Part shown: positions 21,998-35,535 of the stretch, piece by piece
Position numbering within the stretch: the stretch's first letter is position 1
How the letters are laid out: every line of letters starts with the position of its first letter
Source of the DNA: Pseudomonas sp. KU43P
Lineage (GTDB): Bacteria > Pseudomonadota > Gammaproteobacteria > Pseudomonadales > Pseudomonadaceae
Length of the DNA: 64,000 bases
Assembly: GCF_033095865.1 (NCBI RefSeq)
Contig: NZ_AP019365.1
Coordinates: forward strand, 3,879,501 to 3,943,500
Reading direction: 5' to 3'
Notes under the pieces: generated by a model
Told to the model about the DNA's origin: nothing
What the model saw: only the letters and a program-made list of their open reading frames with translations
The model's database searches: none
Made by a program: the position numbers and the translations under genes

Positions 21998-24768
21998 AGC
22001 CGTTGACCGCGACTCTGCGCCTGCAATTTCACAGTGACTTCACCCTCGACCATGCCGTGCCGCTGGTGCCTTACTTCGCCCAGCTCGGCATCAGCCACCT
22101 GTATGCCTCGCCTATCCTCAAAGCCCGCGCCGGCTCACGCCACGGCTACGACGTGGTCGACCCGACCCGGGTCAACCCGGAGCTGGGCGGCGAGGCCGCG
22201 CTGGAGCGCCTGGTGGCCGCGTTGCGCCAGCACGGCATGGGGCTGATCCTCGACACGGTTTCCAACCACATGGCCGTGGGCGGCGCCGACAACCCCTGGT
22301 GGCAAAGCCTGCTGGCCTGGGGCCGGCGCAGCCCCTATGCCGAGTTCTTCGACATCCAGTGGCATTCCAGCGACCCGCTGCTGGCGGGCCAGTTGCTGCT
22401 GCCGTTTCTCGCCAACGACTATGGTCTGGTGCTGAAGAACGGCGAGATGCCGCTGCAGTTCGATGCCCAGCACGGCGTGCTGCAGGTCGCCCACCACGAC
22501 CACCGCTTCCCGATCTGCCCGGTCGATTACGGCTGGATACTGTCCCTGAGCCCGGAGCCTGCCCTGCAAGCATTGGCCGAACACTTCACCGCCCTGAGCG
22601 ACAATGCCGCGCCCTTGGCCGCCGCCCAGCCGCTGCACGCCGAGCTGGCGCGCCTGGTCGCCGAAGGCGCCGACCTCGAATCGGCCCTGGTGGCCTTCGA
22701 CAGCCGCTGCGAAAACGGCTTCAAGCGCCTGCACCTGCTGCTGGAACGCCAGACCTACCGCCTGGCCAGCTGGCGTACCGCCGCCGACGACATCAATTGG
22801 CGACGCTTCTTCGACATCAATGAACTGGGCGGCCTGCGGGTGGAGCGTGCGGTGGTGTTCGAGGCTACCCACGCCAAGCTGTTCGAGCTGGTCGAGCGCG
22901 GCCTGGTGGACGGCCTGCGCATCGACCATATCGACGGCCTGGCCGACCCGCGTGGCTACTGCCGCAAGCTGCGGCGCCGGGTCAACGGGCTGCTCGCCCG
23001 GAGGCCGGTGTCGGCAGCCGTGGAACACTTCCCCATCTATGTGGAAAAGATCCTGGGCAGCGGCGAACACTTGCACCGCGACTGGCTCACCGACGGCACC
23101 ACCGGCTACGAGTTCATGAACCAGGTGTCACTGTTGCAGCACGACCCGGCCGGCGAAGCACCGCTGACCGAGCTCTGGGGAACGTTCAGCGAGCGCCCGG
23201 AATTTGCCGAGGAAGTGCGCCAGGCCCGCCACCTGGTGCTCAATGCCAGCCTGGCCGGCGACTGCGAATCGGTGGCCCTGGCGCTGCTGCAGGTGGCTCG
23301 CGACGACCTGATGACCCGCGACCTGACCCTGGGCGCGATTCGCCGGGCGCTGCAAGCACTGGTCGCGCATTACCCGGTGTACCGCACCTACTTCAACGCC
23401 TGCGGCCGCCCGGCCGAGGACGAGAAGTTCTTCCAGCAGGCCTTGGCCAATGCCCGCCAGGACCTCGCCGAAGCCGACTGGCCGCTGCTCGACCAACTGG
23501 CGCACTGGCTAGGTGGCCAGCCCTGGCGCCAGCTACCGCCCGGCCGCCCGCGCAAGCACCTGCGCCATGCCTGCGTGCGCTTCCAGCAGCTCACTGCCCC
23601 CAGCGCCGCCAAGGCGGTCGAAGATACCGCCTTCTACCGTTCGGCACGGCTGCTGTCGCGCAACGATGTCGGCTTCGAGGCCGAACGGTTCAGTGCCGGC
23701 CCCGATTACTTCCACAACGAAGCCCAGCGCCGCCTGCGCGACTTCCCCGACAACCTGCTGGCCACCGCCACCCACGACCACAAGCGCGGCGAAGACACCC
23801 GCGCGCGCCTGGCGGTGCTGAGTGAACGCGGGCCCTGGCTGGCCAGCCGGATGGAGCACTGGCGCGAACTGTCGGCGCCCCTTCGCGAGCAACTGGACGA
23901 TGGCCCGGCGCCGAGCCCCGGCGACGAGATGCTGTTGCTGCAGACCCTGCTCGGCAGCTGGCCGCTGGACTTGGATTTGAACGACTCCGGCGCCCTGCAG
24001 CGCTACGCCGAGCGCATCCGCCAGTGGCAGCAGAAGGCCCTGCGCGAGGCCAAGCTGCGCAGTAGCTGGAATGCGCCGAACGAGGCCTACGAAGCGGCCT
24101 GCGCCGCTTACGTCGATGGCCTGCTGCAAGGCCGCGAGAACCAGCAGCTACGCCAGTCGCTGGCCGATGCCGCGCACCTCATTGCCTGCCCCGGTGCGCT
24201 CAACGGGTTGGTGCAGGCGCTGCTGCGCATGACCGTGCCGGGCGTGCCCGACCTCTACCAAGGCAACGAATACTGGGATTTCAGCCTGGTCGACCCGGAC
24301 AACCGCCTGCCTGTGGACTACGCTTGCAGGCGTCGCACCCTGGACGACGCCTGCGCGCCCGCCGAGCTGCTCGCGCACTGGCGTGACGGCCGTATCAAGC
24401 AGGCCCTGGTGGCCCGGGTGCTGGACTGCCGCCTGGCCCACGCCGAGCTGTTCCGACGCGGGGCCTACCTGCCGCTGACGGTGCAAGGGCGGCATGCCGA
24501 CAAGGTGCTGGCGTTCGCCCGCCTGGGTGAAGGCCAGCGCGCCATCGTCATCGCCCCACGCCTGGCCAGTGGCCTGTTGGGGGGTGCTGCAACACCGTTG
24601 ATCCCGGCGCAGAACTGGGACGACACCCGGGTGATCTTGCCGTTTGCCTTGTCGCCTGCCAACTCGACGGGACTTTTCTCCACTGCTGCGGTCAGCCCTT
24701 CAAAGGAACTGATGTTGCGCGCGGTACTGGCGGAGTTTCCGGTCAATCTGTTGATACAACAATCTTGA
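21994..24768 (+). CDS. treY: Malto-oligosyltrehalose synthase
   Basis: The 924-aa GH13 enzyme has the TreY opening TATLRLQFHSDFTLDHAVPL, SHLYASPILKARAGSRHGYD, the DTVSNHMAV region, LRIDHIDGLADPRGYC and TATHDHKRGEDTRARL. It isomerises the reducing end of a maltooligosaccharide to an alpha,alpha-1,1 link for TreZ to cut. It overlaps malQ by four bases. Confidence 0.95.
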   Translation: MKPLTATLRLQFHSDFTLDHAVPLVPYFAQLGISHLYASPILKARAGSRHGYDVVDPTRVNPELGGEAALERLVAALRQHGMGLILDTVSNHMAVGGADNPWWQSLLAWGRRSPYAEFFDIQWHSSDPLLAGQLLLPFLANDYGLVLKNGEMPLQFDAQHGVLQVAHHDHRFPICPVDYGWILSLSPEPALQALAEHFTALSDNAAPLAAAQPLHAELARLVAEGADLESALVAFDSRCENGFKRLHLLLERQTYRLASWRTAADDINWRRFFDINELGGLRVERAVVFEATHAKLFELVERGLVDGLRIDHIDGLADPRGYCRKLRRRVNGLLARRPVSAAVEHFPIYVEKILGSGEHLHRDWLTDGTTGYEFMNQVSLLQHDPAGEAPLTELWGTFSERPEFAEEVRQARHLVLNASLAGDCESVALALLQVARDDLMTRDLTLGAIRRALQALVAHYPVYRTYFNACGRPAEDEKFFQQALANARQDLAEADWPLLDQLAHWLGGQPWRQLPPGRPRKHLRHACVRFQQLTAPSAAKAVEDTAFYRSARLLSRNDVGFEAERFSAGPDYFHNEAQRRLRDFPDNLLATATHDHKRGEDTRARLAVLSERGPWLASRMEHWRELSAPLREQLDDGPAPSPGDEMLLLQTLLGSWPLDLDLNDSGALQRYAERIRQWQQKALREAKLRSSWNAPNEAYEAACAAYVDGLLQGRENQQLRQSLADAAHLIACPGALNGLVQALLRMTVPGVPDLYQGNEYWDFSLVDPDNRLPVDYACRRRTLDDACAPAELLAHWRDGRIKQALVARVLDCRLAHAELFRRGAYLPLTVQGRHADKVLAFARLGEGQRAIVIAPRLASGLLGGAATPLIPAQNWDDTRVILPFALSPANSTGLFSTAAVSPSKELMLRAVLAEFPVNLLIQQS

Positions 24769-24782
24769 GCATCAGGAGCGTC

Positions 24783-25049
24783 ATGATGAGTGTCGATGAA
24801 AAACGTATTCGCGAATTCGCCTACCAGATCTGGGAGTCGGAGGGTAAGCCTGCCGGCCAGGAAGACCGCCATTGGGACATGGCGCGCAAGCTGGCCGAAG
24901 CCGAGGCGCTAGCGCCGAAGGCGGCGCCGCGCAAGAAAGCGGCTGCCAAGCCGAAAGCGCCTGCCGAGCCCAAGACGGCAGCGTTGCCGGGGGGCAAGCC
25001 GGCCGTTGCCAAGAAGCCACGGGCGGTGAAGAAGCCTACTGCCGGCTGA
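24783..25049 (+). CDS. DUF2934 protein with Lys/Ala/Pro-rich tail
   Basis: The 88-aa protein has a DUF2934-type N-terminus (RIREFAYQIWESEGKPAGQ, then DHWDMA-like segment with W) and a low-complexity tail of Ala, Lys and Pro (APRKKAAAKPKAPAEPK). The start ATG 24783 (or 24786) has AGGAG before it. It follows treY by 14 bases and so is probably in the same transcript. The basic tail suggests nucleic-acid or polyanion contact, but function is unknown. Confidence 0.75.
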   Translation: MMSVDEKRIREFAYQIWESEGKPAGQEDRHWDMARKLAEAEALAPKAAPRKKAAAKPKAPAEPKTAALPGGKPAVAKKPRAVKKPTAG

Positions 25050-25058
25050 GCATGGCCC

Positions 25059-25136
25059 GGCCCTATCGCCGGCAAGCCGGCTCCCACAAGGATGCAGCGC
25101 TGTTCCTGGGGAAGCTGGCTTGTCGGCGATAGGCCC
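25059..25136. repeat. REP pair before glgX
   Basis: Inverted REP units (CGCCGGCAAGCCGGC and a degenerate GCTGGCTTGTCGGCGATAG) lie between the DUF2934 gene and glgX. Confidence 0.88.
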
Positions 25137-25175
25137 CACTGACACCCCACTCCCCCCGGCCAATCGAGGACTGCC

Positions 25176-27329
25176 ATGAGCCCCCGCACCCCGAAGAAAA
25201 CCCGCTCCGTCGCCCCGTCGCGCATCCGTGAAGGCATGCCCTTCCCACTCGGCGCCACCTGGGACGGCCTGGGTGTCAACTTCGCCCTCTTCTCGGCCAA
25301 CGCCACCAAAGTCGAGCTGTGCCTGTTCGACGATACCGGCGAGCATGAAATCGAGCGCATCGAGCTGCCCGAATACACCGACGAGATCTACCACGGCTAC
25401 CTACCCGACGCGCACCCGGGGCAAATCTACGGCTACCGCGTGCACGGCCCCTACGAGCCGCAGAACGGCCACCGCTTCAACCCCAACAAGTTGCTGATCG
25501 ATCCCTACGCCAAGCAGCTGGTCGGCAGCCTGAAATGGTCCGAAGCGCTGTTCGGCTACACCATCGGCCACCCCGACGGCGACCTGTCGTTCGATGAGCG
25601 CGACAGCGCGCCCTTCGTGCCCAAATGCAAGGTGATCGACCCAGCCTTCACCTGGGGCCGCGACCAGCGCGTACAGATCCCCTGGGAACGCACCATTCTC
25701 TACGAGGCCCATGCCCGCGGCATCAGCATGCGCCACCCTGCGGTGCCCGAAGAACTGCGTGGCACCTTCGCGGGGCTGGCCAACGACGAGCTGCTCAAGC
25801 ACATCAAAGACCTGGGCGTGTCGAGCATCGAGCTGCTGCCGATCCATGCTTTCGTCAACGACCAGCACCTGCTCGACAAGGGTCTGAACAATTACTGGGG
25901 CTACAACAGCATCGCCTTCTTCGCCCCGCACCCACGCTACCTGGCCAGCGGCAAGATCGCCGAGTTCAAGGAGATGGTCGCCCACCTGCACGATGCCGGC
26001 CTGGAGGTGATACTCGACGTGGTCTACAACCACACCGCCGAAGGCAACGAACGTGGCCCGACCCTGTCGATGCGCGGCATCGACAACGCCTCTTACTACC
26101 GCCTGATGCCCGACGACAAGCGCTTCTACATCAACGATTCGGGCACCGGCAACACCCTCGACCTCAGCCACCCGTGCGTGCTGCAACTGGTTACCGATTC
26201 GCTGCGCTACTGGGCCGGCGAAATGCACGTGGACGGTTTCCGCTTCGACCTGGCGACCATCCTCGGCCGCTATCACGATGGCTACAGCGAACGCCATGGT
26301 TTCCTCGTCGCCTGCCGCCAGGACCCGATGCTCAGCCAGGTCAAACTCATCGCAGAGCCCTGGGACTGCGGCCCGGGCGGCTACCAGGTGGGCAACTTCG
26401 CCCCAGGCTGGGCGGAGTGGAACGACCGGTTCCGCGACACCGTGCGCGCCTTCTGGAAAGGCGACGAGGGCCAGCTGGCCGACTTCGCCTCGCGCATGAC
26501 CGCCTCGGGCGACATGTTCAACAACCGGGGCCGCCGCCCCTATGCCTCGGTCAACTTCGTCACTGCCCACGATGGCTTCACCCTGCGCGACCTGGTGTCG
26601 TACAACAGCAAGCACAACGAAGACAACGACGAGAACAACCAGGACGGCACCGACAACAACCTCTCGTGGAACTGCGGCGTCGAAGGCCCCACCGACGACC
26701 CCGAGATCAACGCCTTGCGCATGCGCCAGATGCGCAACTACTTCGCCACCCTGCTGCTGGCCCAGGGCACGCCGATGATCGTCGCAGGTGACGAGTTCAG
26801 CCGCACCCAGCATGGCAACAACAATGCCTATTGCCAGGACAGCGAGATCGGCTGGATCAACTGGGACCTGGACCAGAACGGCAAGGAGCTGCTGGCCTTC
26901 GTCAAGCGCCTGACCCGCCTGCGCCTGGCCTACCCGGTGCTGCGCCGCTCGCGCTTTCTGGTCGGCGACTACAACGAGGCGATCGGGGTCAAGGACGTGA
27001 CCTGGCTGGCGCCGGACGGCAGCGAGATGACAGTGGAACAGTGGGAGGATCCACACGGCCGGTGCCTGGGCATGCTGATCGACGGGCGCGCACAGGTCAG
27101 CGGCATTGCCCGACCGGGGTCGGAGGCGACCATGCTGCTGATCGTCAACGCGCACCATGATGTGGTGCCGTTCCAGTTGCCGACCGTGCCGGAGGGTGAC
27201 TACTGGAGCTGCCTGGTCGACACAGACCGGCCGGAGATGCGCAAACCGCAGCATCTGCAGTTTGACAGCACCTTCGAGGTCAAGGGGCGGTCGTTCCTGC
27301 TGATGGTGTTGCAGCGTGAGGAAGACTGA
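25176..27329 (+). CDS. glgX: Glycogen debranching enzyme GlgX
   Basis: The 717-aa GH13_11 isoamylase-type enzyme has a CBM48-like N-terminus (PFPLGATWDGLGVNFALFS), LEVILDVVYNHTAEGNE, VDGFRFDLATILGR, AEPWDCGPGGYQVG and NFVTAHDGFTLRDLV. It cuts alpha-1,6 branches, probably to supply linear chains to TreY and MalQ. The start is ATG 25176. The REP pair separates it from the upstream genes in the same direction. Confidence 0.95.
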   Translation: MSPRTPKKTRSVAPSRIREGMPFPLGATWDGLGVNFALFSANATKVELCLFDDTGEHEIERIELPEYTDEIYHGYLPDAHPGQIYGYRVHGPYEPQNGHRFNPNKLLIDPYAKQLVGSLKWSEALFGYTIGHPDGDLSFDERDSAPFVPKCKVIDPAFTWGRDQRVQIPWERTILYEAHARGISMRHPAVPEELRGTFAGLANDELLKHIKDLGVSSIELLPIHAFVNDQHLLDKGLNNYWGYNSIAFFAPHPRYLASGKIAEFKEMVAHLHDAGLEVILDVVYNHTAEGNERGPTLSMRGIDNASYYRLMPDDKRFYINDSGTGNTLDLSHPCVLQLVTDSLRYWAGEMHVDGFRFDLATILGRYHDGYSERHGFLVACRQDPMLSQVKLIAEPWDCGPGGYQVGNFAPGWAEWNDRFRDTVRAFWKGDEGQLADFASRMTASGDMFNNRGRRPYASVNFVTAHDGFTLRDLVSYNSKHNEDNDENNQDGTDNNLSWNCGVEGPTDDPEINALRMRQMRNYFATLLLAQGTPMIVAGDEFSRTQHGNNNAYCQDSEIGWINWDLDQNGKELLAFVKRLTRLRLAYPVLRRSRFLVGDYNEAIGVKDVTWLAPDGSEMTVEQWEDPHGRCLGMLIDGRAQVSGIARPGSEATMLLIVNAHHDVVPFQLPTVPEGDYWSCLVDTDRPEMRKPQHLQFDSTFEVKGRSFLLMVLQREED

Positions 27330-27375
27330 ACCCCGGGTGCCTTCGCCTGTCCGAACGTTATCTGTGGCCTGTACC

Positions 27376-27470
27376 GGCCCTATCGCCGGCAAGCCGGCTC
27401 CCGCAGGTCCAGCATAGGTCTTGAGCACTGTGGGGTAGCTGTGGGAGCCGGCTTGCCGGCGATAGGGCCG
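27376..27470. repeat. REP pair after glgX
   Basis: Inverted REP units with ATCGCCGGCAAGCCGG and GAGCCGGCTTGCCGGCGATA lie between glgX and the following gene. Confidence 0.9.
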
Positions 27471-27500
27471 CTAAGGACCAACCGCGACCAAGGAGCCACC

Positions 27501-28295
27501 GTGAACCCCGAAGCCGGACGTCCAGGTTTCGCCAGCGTCAACCAGACCGCAGCCGTGAATCGGCTGCGGGTACTGACGGTCAACACGCACAAGGGTTTCA
27601 CGGCTTTCAACCGGCGCTTCATCCTGCCTGAACTGCGCGAGGCGGTGCGCAGTACCCAGGCCGATCTCGTGTTCCTCCAGGAAGTGCTCGGCAGCCACGA
27701 CCGGCATGCCGCGCGCTACCCCGGATGGCCGCAGACCTCGCAGTACGAATTTCTCGCCGACAGCATGTGGAGCGACTTTGCCTACGGCCGCAACGCCGTC
27801 TACCCCGACGGCCACCACGGCAACGCGCTGCTGTCGAAATACCCGATCATCGAGCACCGCAACCTCGACGTGTCGATCACCGGCCCCGAGCGGCGCGGCC
27901 TGCTGCACTGCGTGCTTGATGTGCCTGGGCGTCACCAGGTGCACGCCATCTGCGTGCACCTGTCGTTGCTCGAGAGCCACCGGCAACAGCAACTGCAACT
28001 GTTGCGCAAGCTGCTCGACGGGTTGCCCAAGGATGACCCGGTGATCATCGCCGGCGACTTCAACGACTGGAAGCTGCGGGGCAACCGTACCCTGCGCCTG
28101 CAACGCGATCTGCACGAAGCATTCGAGCGGCACCATGGATTGCTCGCGCGCACGTATCCGGCGCGCCTGCCATTGCTGGCCCTGGACCGCATCTACCTGC
28201 GCAACGCCCAGAGCCATGCGCCCAGAATTCTCGGCCACAAACCCTGGACCCATCTCTCCGACCATCTGCCTCTGGCCGTGGAAGTCAGGTTGTAG
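27501..28295 (+). CDS. Endonuclease/exonuclease/phosphatase-fold protein
   Basis: The 264-aa protein has the EEP-fold pattern: LRVLTVNTHKGF, the metal-ligand LVFLQEVLG, NALLSKYPI, VIIAGDFNDW and the C-terminal SDHLPLAVEV. The start is GTG 27501 with AAGGAG six bases upstream; a longer frame from 27441 runs through the REP. No signal peptide is seen. The substrate (nucleic acid, phospholipid or phosphoester) is not predictable. It sits inside the glucan cluster with no obvious link to it. Confidence 0.85.
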   Translation: MNPEAGRPGFASVNQTAAVNRLRVLTVNTHKGFTAFNRRFILPELREAVRSTQADLVFLQEVLGSHDRHAARYPGWPQTSQYEFLADSMWSDFAYGRNAVYPDGHHGNALLSKYPIIEHRNLDVSITGPERRGLLHCVLDVPGRHQVHAICVHLSLLESHRQQQLQLLRKLLDGLPKDDPVIIAGDFNDWKLRGNRTLRLQRDLHEAFERHHGLLARTYPARLPLLALDRIYLRNAQSHAPRILGHKPWTHLSDHLPLAVEVRL

Positions 28296-28615
28296 CAATC
28301 ATTCGGCATAGCCGCGCAGCGGCAAATAACGAACCCCACTATCCAGTAGCTGTTTTTCAGCCAAATCAAAGGGTTGATGCCTTTCACACAACCTGTACGC
28401 TGGCTTAACACATTCTTGACGCAACCCCTCGCCTCACCTTAGCTGAACTATTACCTAGTCGTAGAAAACTCGCGCCGGGCCTCTAGCTCGCGCCTTCGTG
28501 CGCGTCCGCGAAAGCTGGCGTGATGGTTTGGGTCGCCCTCTGTTTTTGCCGTACAGCTCGTGACAACCGGCCAGGTCCTTGGGCTGTACAACAAAAAAAC
28601 CAGAGGAGATCCGCC
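28296..28615. other. Intergenic gap upstream of the beta-barrel gene
   Basis: About 320 bases hold no convincing gene or repeat. The right end carries the ribosome site AGAGGAG for the next gene. A promoter is expected but I see no clear one. Confidence 0.4.
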
Positions 28616-29692
28616 ATGAAAAGAACCTCGAACCCTTTGCGTTTCGATCGTATTTTCTACGCGGTTTCCACGTCGATGCTTCTGGCAACCCCGGTGGAAA
28701 CCTTCGCCTTCGACCTGCAGGACGACCCGACGTCCCCGGGTTTTCTGCAACAACCGGCGATGCCACAACTGTCGCTCGACCCTGTCACGGCCAGCGGCCT
28801 GAGCCTGGGCACGCTGACAGCATTCACTGACACGATGACCCAGCGCCATGGCCAAGCGTCGCCCGACCCGATGGCCAGCCAATGGACCCAGTTCTTCCCG
28901 TCCACCACACGCCCAGGCGCGCAGCCACCCGAGCAGCTGGAAGCCCCCAGCCAGCAACTGATGATCGGCCCGGACCTGTTCGTGCGTGAAACCGCCGGTG
29001 GCAATGTGCACCGTGCGGGGATCTTCGTTGGCCATAACAACCTGCAAAGCAGCCTCAACGGCACCCGTCCGTTGCTCGGCGACAAGCAACGCAACGCGGT
29101 CAACCTCAGCGGCGAGAGCCTGGGCGTGTACTGGAGCATGACCCACGAGCAGGGTTGGCACCTCGATGCCGTGGCCATGGGCTCGCGCATCGATGTGATG
29201 GGCCGCGGCGACAGTGGCCAGCGCCTGGACGACAGCGGTCATGCCATGACCTTTTCGGTGGAAGGCGGCATCCCGATTCGCCTGGGCGGCAGCTGGGTGA
29301 TCGAGCCGCAGGCGCAGTTGATCAACCAGCAGTTCTTCCCCGGAAACCAGGTGCAGGAAGAAACCCTGCGAGCTTTCGACAGCCAACCTACCTGGAGCGG
29401 CCGGGTCGGCGCCAAGTTGTCCGGGCGCTACGAAGTGCGTGGCATGCCGATCGAACCCTATGTGCGGACCAACGTGTGGCATGACTTCAGCAACGCTGAA
29501 GAAGTCAAGCTGGACCAGGTCGACAAGATCTCCAGCTCGCGCTATTCGACCACGGTGGAATTGGGGTTGGGCCTGGTGGCGCGGGTGACGCCTACGGTGG
29601 CGTTGTTCGTGAGTGCCGATTACAGCAGTGATGTGGATGACAATGACCTGAACGGGTTGATCGGCAGCCTGGGGGTGCGGATGCGCTGGTAG
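28616..29692 (+). CDS. Autotransporter-type outer-membrane beta-barrel protein
   Basis: The 358-aa protein has a signal peptide ending near TFAFD, a short Pro/Gln-rich linker, and a C-terminal domain of alternating strands typical of autotransporter barrels (GNVHRAGIFVGHNN, GVYWSMTHEQGWHLD, YEVRGMPIEPYVRTNVWHDF) ending in RMRW, an aromatic C-terminus as in barrel proteins. The passenger is almost absent (about 110 residues before the barrel), unlike classic autotransporters. The start ATG 28616 has GAGGAG. Confidence 0.8.
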   Translation: MKRTSNPLRFDRIFYAVSTSMLLATPVETFAFDLQDDPTSPGFLQQPAMPQLSLDPVTASGLSLGTLTAFTDTMTQRHGQASPDPMASQWTQFFPSTTRPGAQPPEQLEAPSQQLMIGPDLFVRETAGGNVHRAGIFVGHNNLQSSLNGTRPLLGDKQRNAVNLSGESLGVYWSMTHEQGWHLDAVAMGSRIDVMGRGDSGQRLDDSGHAMTFSVEGGIPIRLGGSWVIEPQAQLINQQFFPGNQVQEETLRAFDSQPTWSGRVGAKLSGRYEVRGMPIEPYVRTNVWHDFSNAEEVKLDQVDKISSSRYSTTVELGLGLVARVTPTVALFVSADYSSDVDDNDLNGLIGSLGVRMRW

Positions 29693-29696
29693 GCTG

Positions 29697-29842
29697 CGGC
29701 CCTATCGCCGGCAAGCCGGCTCCCACAGGTACCCCACCGAACCTGAGCACTGTGGGGTACTTGTGGGAGCCGGTTCGCCGGCGATAGGGCCAGCACACTC
29801 ATGCGGTACTTGTGGGAGCCGGCTCGCCGGCGATAGGGCCAG
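29697..29842. repeat. Three REP units between the barrel gene and glgB
   Basis: One unit reads CGCCGGCAAGCCGGC and two read in the opposite orientation with GGTTCGCCGGCG and GGCTCGCCGGCG. They lie between convergent genes and could act as a bidirectional transcription barrier. Confidence 0.9.
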
Positions 29843-29855
29843 CAGACTCACCCCA

Positions 29856-32066
29856 TCAGGCCGGCTTCATCACCAGCACCCCAAGCGGCGGCAGGTTCAA
29901 GGCCAACGACAACGGCTGCCCATGGCTGGCGACATCTTCGCTCTCCACCGCCCCCAGGTTGCCCACGTTCGACCCTGCATACAGCTCGGCATCACTGTTA
30001 AGCAACTCCTGCCAACGCTCGCCGAACGGCACCCCGATCCGATACCCCTCACGTGGCACCGGCGTGAAGTTGGCCACCACCAGCAACGGCTCGCCCTGGC
30101 TGCTCCAGCGCAACCAGGCATACACGCTGTTGCGTGCGTCATCGCCGATCAGCCACTGGAAGCCCTGGGGCTGGCAGTCCTGCTCGTGCAGCGCCGGCAG
30201 GTCGCGATACAGCCGGTTGAGGTCACCGACCAGGCGCTGCACACCCTGGTGCTCGGGGTACTGCAGCAGGTACCAGTCCAACTGGTGGTCATGGTTCCAC
30301 TCGCGCCACTGGCCGAACTCGCAGCCCATGAACAGCAGCTTCTTGCCCGGGTGGGTCCACATGAAGGCCAGGTAGGCACGCAGGTTGGCGAATTTCTGCC
30401 AGCGGTCACCGGGCATCTTGTCGATCAGCGAGTGCTTGCCGTGCACCACTTCGTCGTGGGAGATCGGCAGGATGAAGTGTTCGGAATAGGCATAGATCAG
30501 GCCGAAACTCATCTCGTTGTGGTGATGAGCACGGTGCACCGGGTCGTTCTGGATGTAGTGCAGGGTGTCATGCATCCAGCCCATGTTCCACTTGTAGGCA
30601 AAGCCCAGACCGCCCTGCTGGGTCGGCTGGCTGACGCCCGGCCAGGCGGTGGATTCCTCGGCGATGATCAGCGCACCCGGCGCCTCGACGGCGGCCACGC
30701 CGTTGAGGTGGCGGATGAAGTCGATGGCTTCGAGGTTTTCGCGCCCGCCATGGCGGTTGGGCACCCACTCACCGGCCTTGCGCGAATAGTCGCGGTACAG
30801 CATCGAAGCCACCGCATCGACGCGCAAACCGTCGATGTGGAAGTGCTTGAGCCAGTGCAACGCCGAGGCCAGCATGAAGCCGCGCACCTCGTTGCGGCCC
30901 AGGTTGTAGATCAGCGTGTTCCAGTCCTGGTGAAAGCCTTCGAGGGGGTTGTCGTACTCGTACAGCGCGGTGCCATCGAAGCGTGCCAGGCCATGTTCGT
31001 CGGTGGGGAAATGCGCTGGCACCCAGTCGAGGATCACGCCGATACCGCCCTGGTGGCAGGCGTCGATGAAGGCTGCGAAGTCTTCCGGGGTGCCGTAGCG
31101 CGAGGTCGGTGCGAACATCGACAACGGCTGGTAACCCCACGAGCCACCGAACGGATGCTCCATGATCGGCATCAGCTCGATATGGGTGAAGTTGAGCTGT
31201 TGCACATAGGGCACCAGGCGCTCGGCCAATTCACGCCAGTTGTAGAAGCGCGACACTTCGCCCAAGTCGTCCAGCTCGCACTGCCAGGAGCCGGGATGCA
31301 GCTCGTAGATCGACAGCGGCGCGCTGTAGGCATGACGCTGTGCACGGTGCTCCATCCAATGGTGGTCGTGCCATTCGTGGCTCAAGGCGCCCGCCACCTT
31401 CGACGCGGTACTCGGTGGCAACTCGGTGGCGCGAGCCAGAGGGTCGGCCTTCAGTGGCAGGATGCCCTCCTTGCCCAGCACCTCGTACTTGTAGGTTTCG
31501 CCCACATTCAGGCGCGGCACGAACAGCTCCCACACCCCGGCACTGTGGCGCAGGCGCATGGGGTGGCGGCGGCCGTCCCAGTTGTTGAAGTCGCCCACCA
31601 CCGATACCCGCCGGGCGTTCGGTGCCCACACCGAGAAGCACACGCCCTGGATGCCATCGACCTCGATCGGCTGAGCACCAAAGCGCCCGGACAGGTCGCG
31701 GTGGTTCCCTTCTGCGAACAGGTACAGGTCCATGTCGCCCAGTTGCGGGCCGAAGCTGTAAGGGTCTTCGGTGACCTGCTCGCCACCGGCCCAGCCGATC
31801 TGCAACAGGTACGCCTGCGCCTCATCAAGGTGCGCGGTGAACAATCCGGGCAGGCTGCCCTGCGCCATTTCGGCCAACACCCGACCGTCATGCCGGGCCA
31901 CTACTCGCGCATTCAAGGCACCGGGCAGGAAGGCACGGACCCAACTGCCACCCGCACCATCGCCATGGGGGCCCAGTACTGCGAACGGATCGGCGTGCTC
32001 GGCGCGGGCAAGGGCATCGAGCTCCCGCTGCCGAAGGCCACCGTTGTCACGCGTGCTTGCATTCAT
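29856..32066 (-). CDS. glgB: 1,4-alpha-glucan branching enzyme
   Basis: The 736-aa GH13 enzyme has an N-terminal CBM48 domain pair, [44 protein letters not shown], the nucleophile region [26 protein letters not shown] and [13 protein letters not shown]. It creates alpha-1,6 branches in the glucan made by GlgE or GlgA. Its ATG directly abuts the treS stop (TAG-ATG), so the two are coupled. Confidence 0.96.
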   Translation of the reverse strand: MNASTRDNGGLRQRELDALARAEHADPFAVLGPHGDGAGGSWVRAFLPGALNARVVARHDGRVLAEMAQGSLPGLFTAHLDEAQAYLLQIGWAGGEQVTEDPYSFGPQLGDMDLYLFAEGNHRDLSGRFGAQPIEVDGIQGVCFSVWAPNARRVSVVGDFNNWDGRRHPMRLRHSAGVWELFVPRLNVGETYKYEVLGKEGILPLKADPLARATELPPSTASKVAGALSHEWHDHHWMEHRAQRHAYSAPLSIYELHPGSWQCELDDLGEVSRFYNWRELAERLVPYVQQLNFTHIELMPIMEHPFGGSWGYQPLSMFAPTSRYGTPEDFAAFIDACHQGGIGVILDWVPAHFPTDEHGLARFDGTALYEYDNPLEGFHQDWNTLIYNLGRNEVRGFMLASALHWLKHFHIDGLRVDAVASMLYRDYSRKAGEWVPNRHGGRENLEAIDFIRHLNGVAAVEAPGALIIAEESTAWPGVSQPTQQGGLGFAYKWNMGWMHDTLHYIQNDPVHRAHHHNEMSFGLIYAYSEHFILPISHDEVVHGKHSLIDKMPGDRWQKFANLRAYLAFMWTHPGKKLLFMGCEFGQWREWNHDHQLDWYLLQYPEHQGVQRLVGDLNRLYRDLPALHEQDCQPQGFQWLIGDDARNSVYAWLRWSSQGEPLLVVANFTPVPREGYRIGVPFGERWQELLNSDAELYAGSNVGNLGAVESEDVASHGQPLSLALNLPPLGVLVMKPA

Positions 32067-35384
<3,318 letters not shown>

Positions 35385-35409
35385 GTGCGACTCCTTTCAA
35401 TTCTGCGGG

Positions 35410-35528
35410 GCTGCTTTGCAGCCCATCGCCGGCAAGCCGGCTCCCACAGGTTCAGTGCAGATTTCACGAATAGCGCCTGGCCCCCTCAGTGGGTGTGGGA
35501 GCCGGCTTGCCGGCGATGGGCTGCGCAG
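35410..35528. repeat. REP pair with outer inverted repeat between glgE and treS
   Basis: Two REP units face each other and are themselves flanked by short outer arms (CTGCTTTGCAGCC, and GGGCTGCGCAGC after the second), so the whole segment can fold as one long hairpin. Confidence 0.88.
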
Positions 35529-35535
35529 CGAGCCC

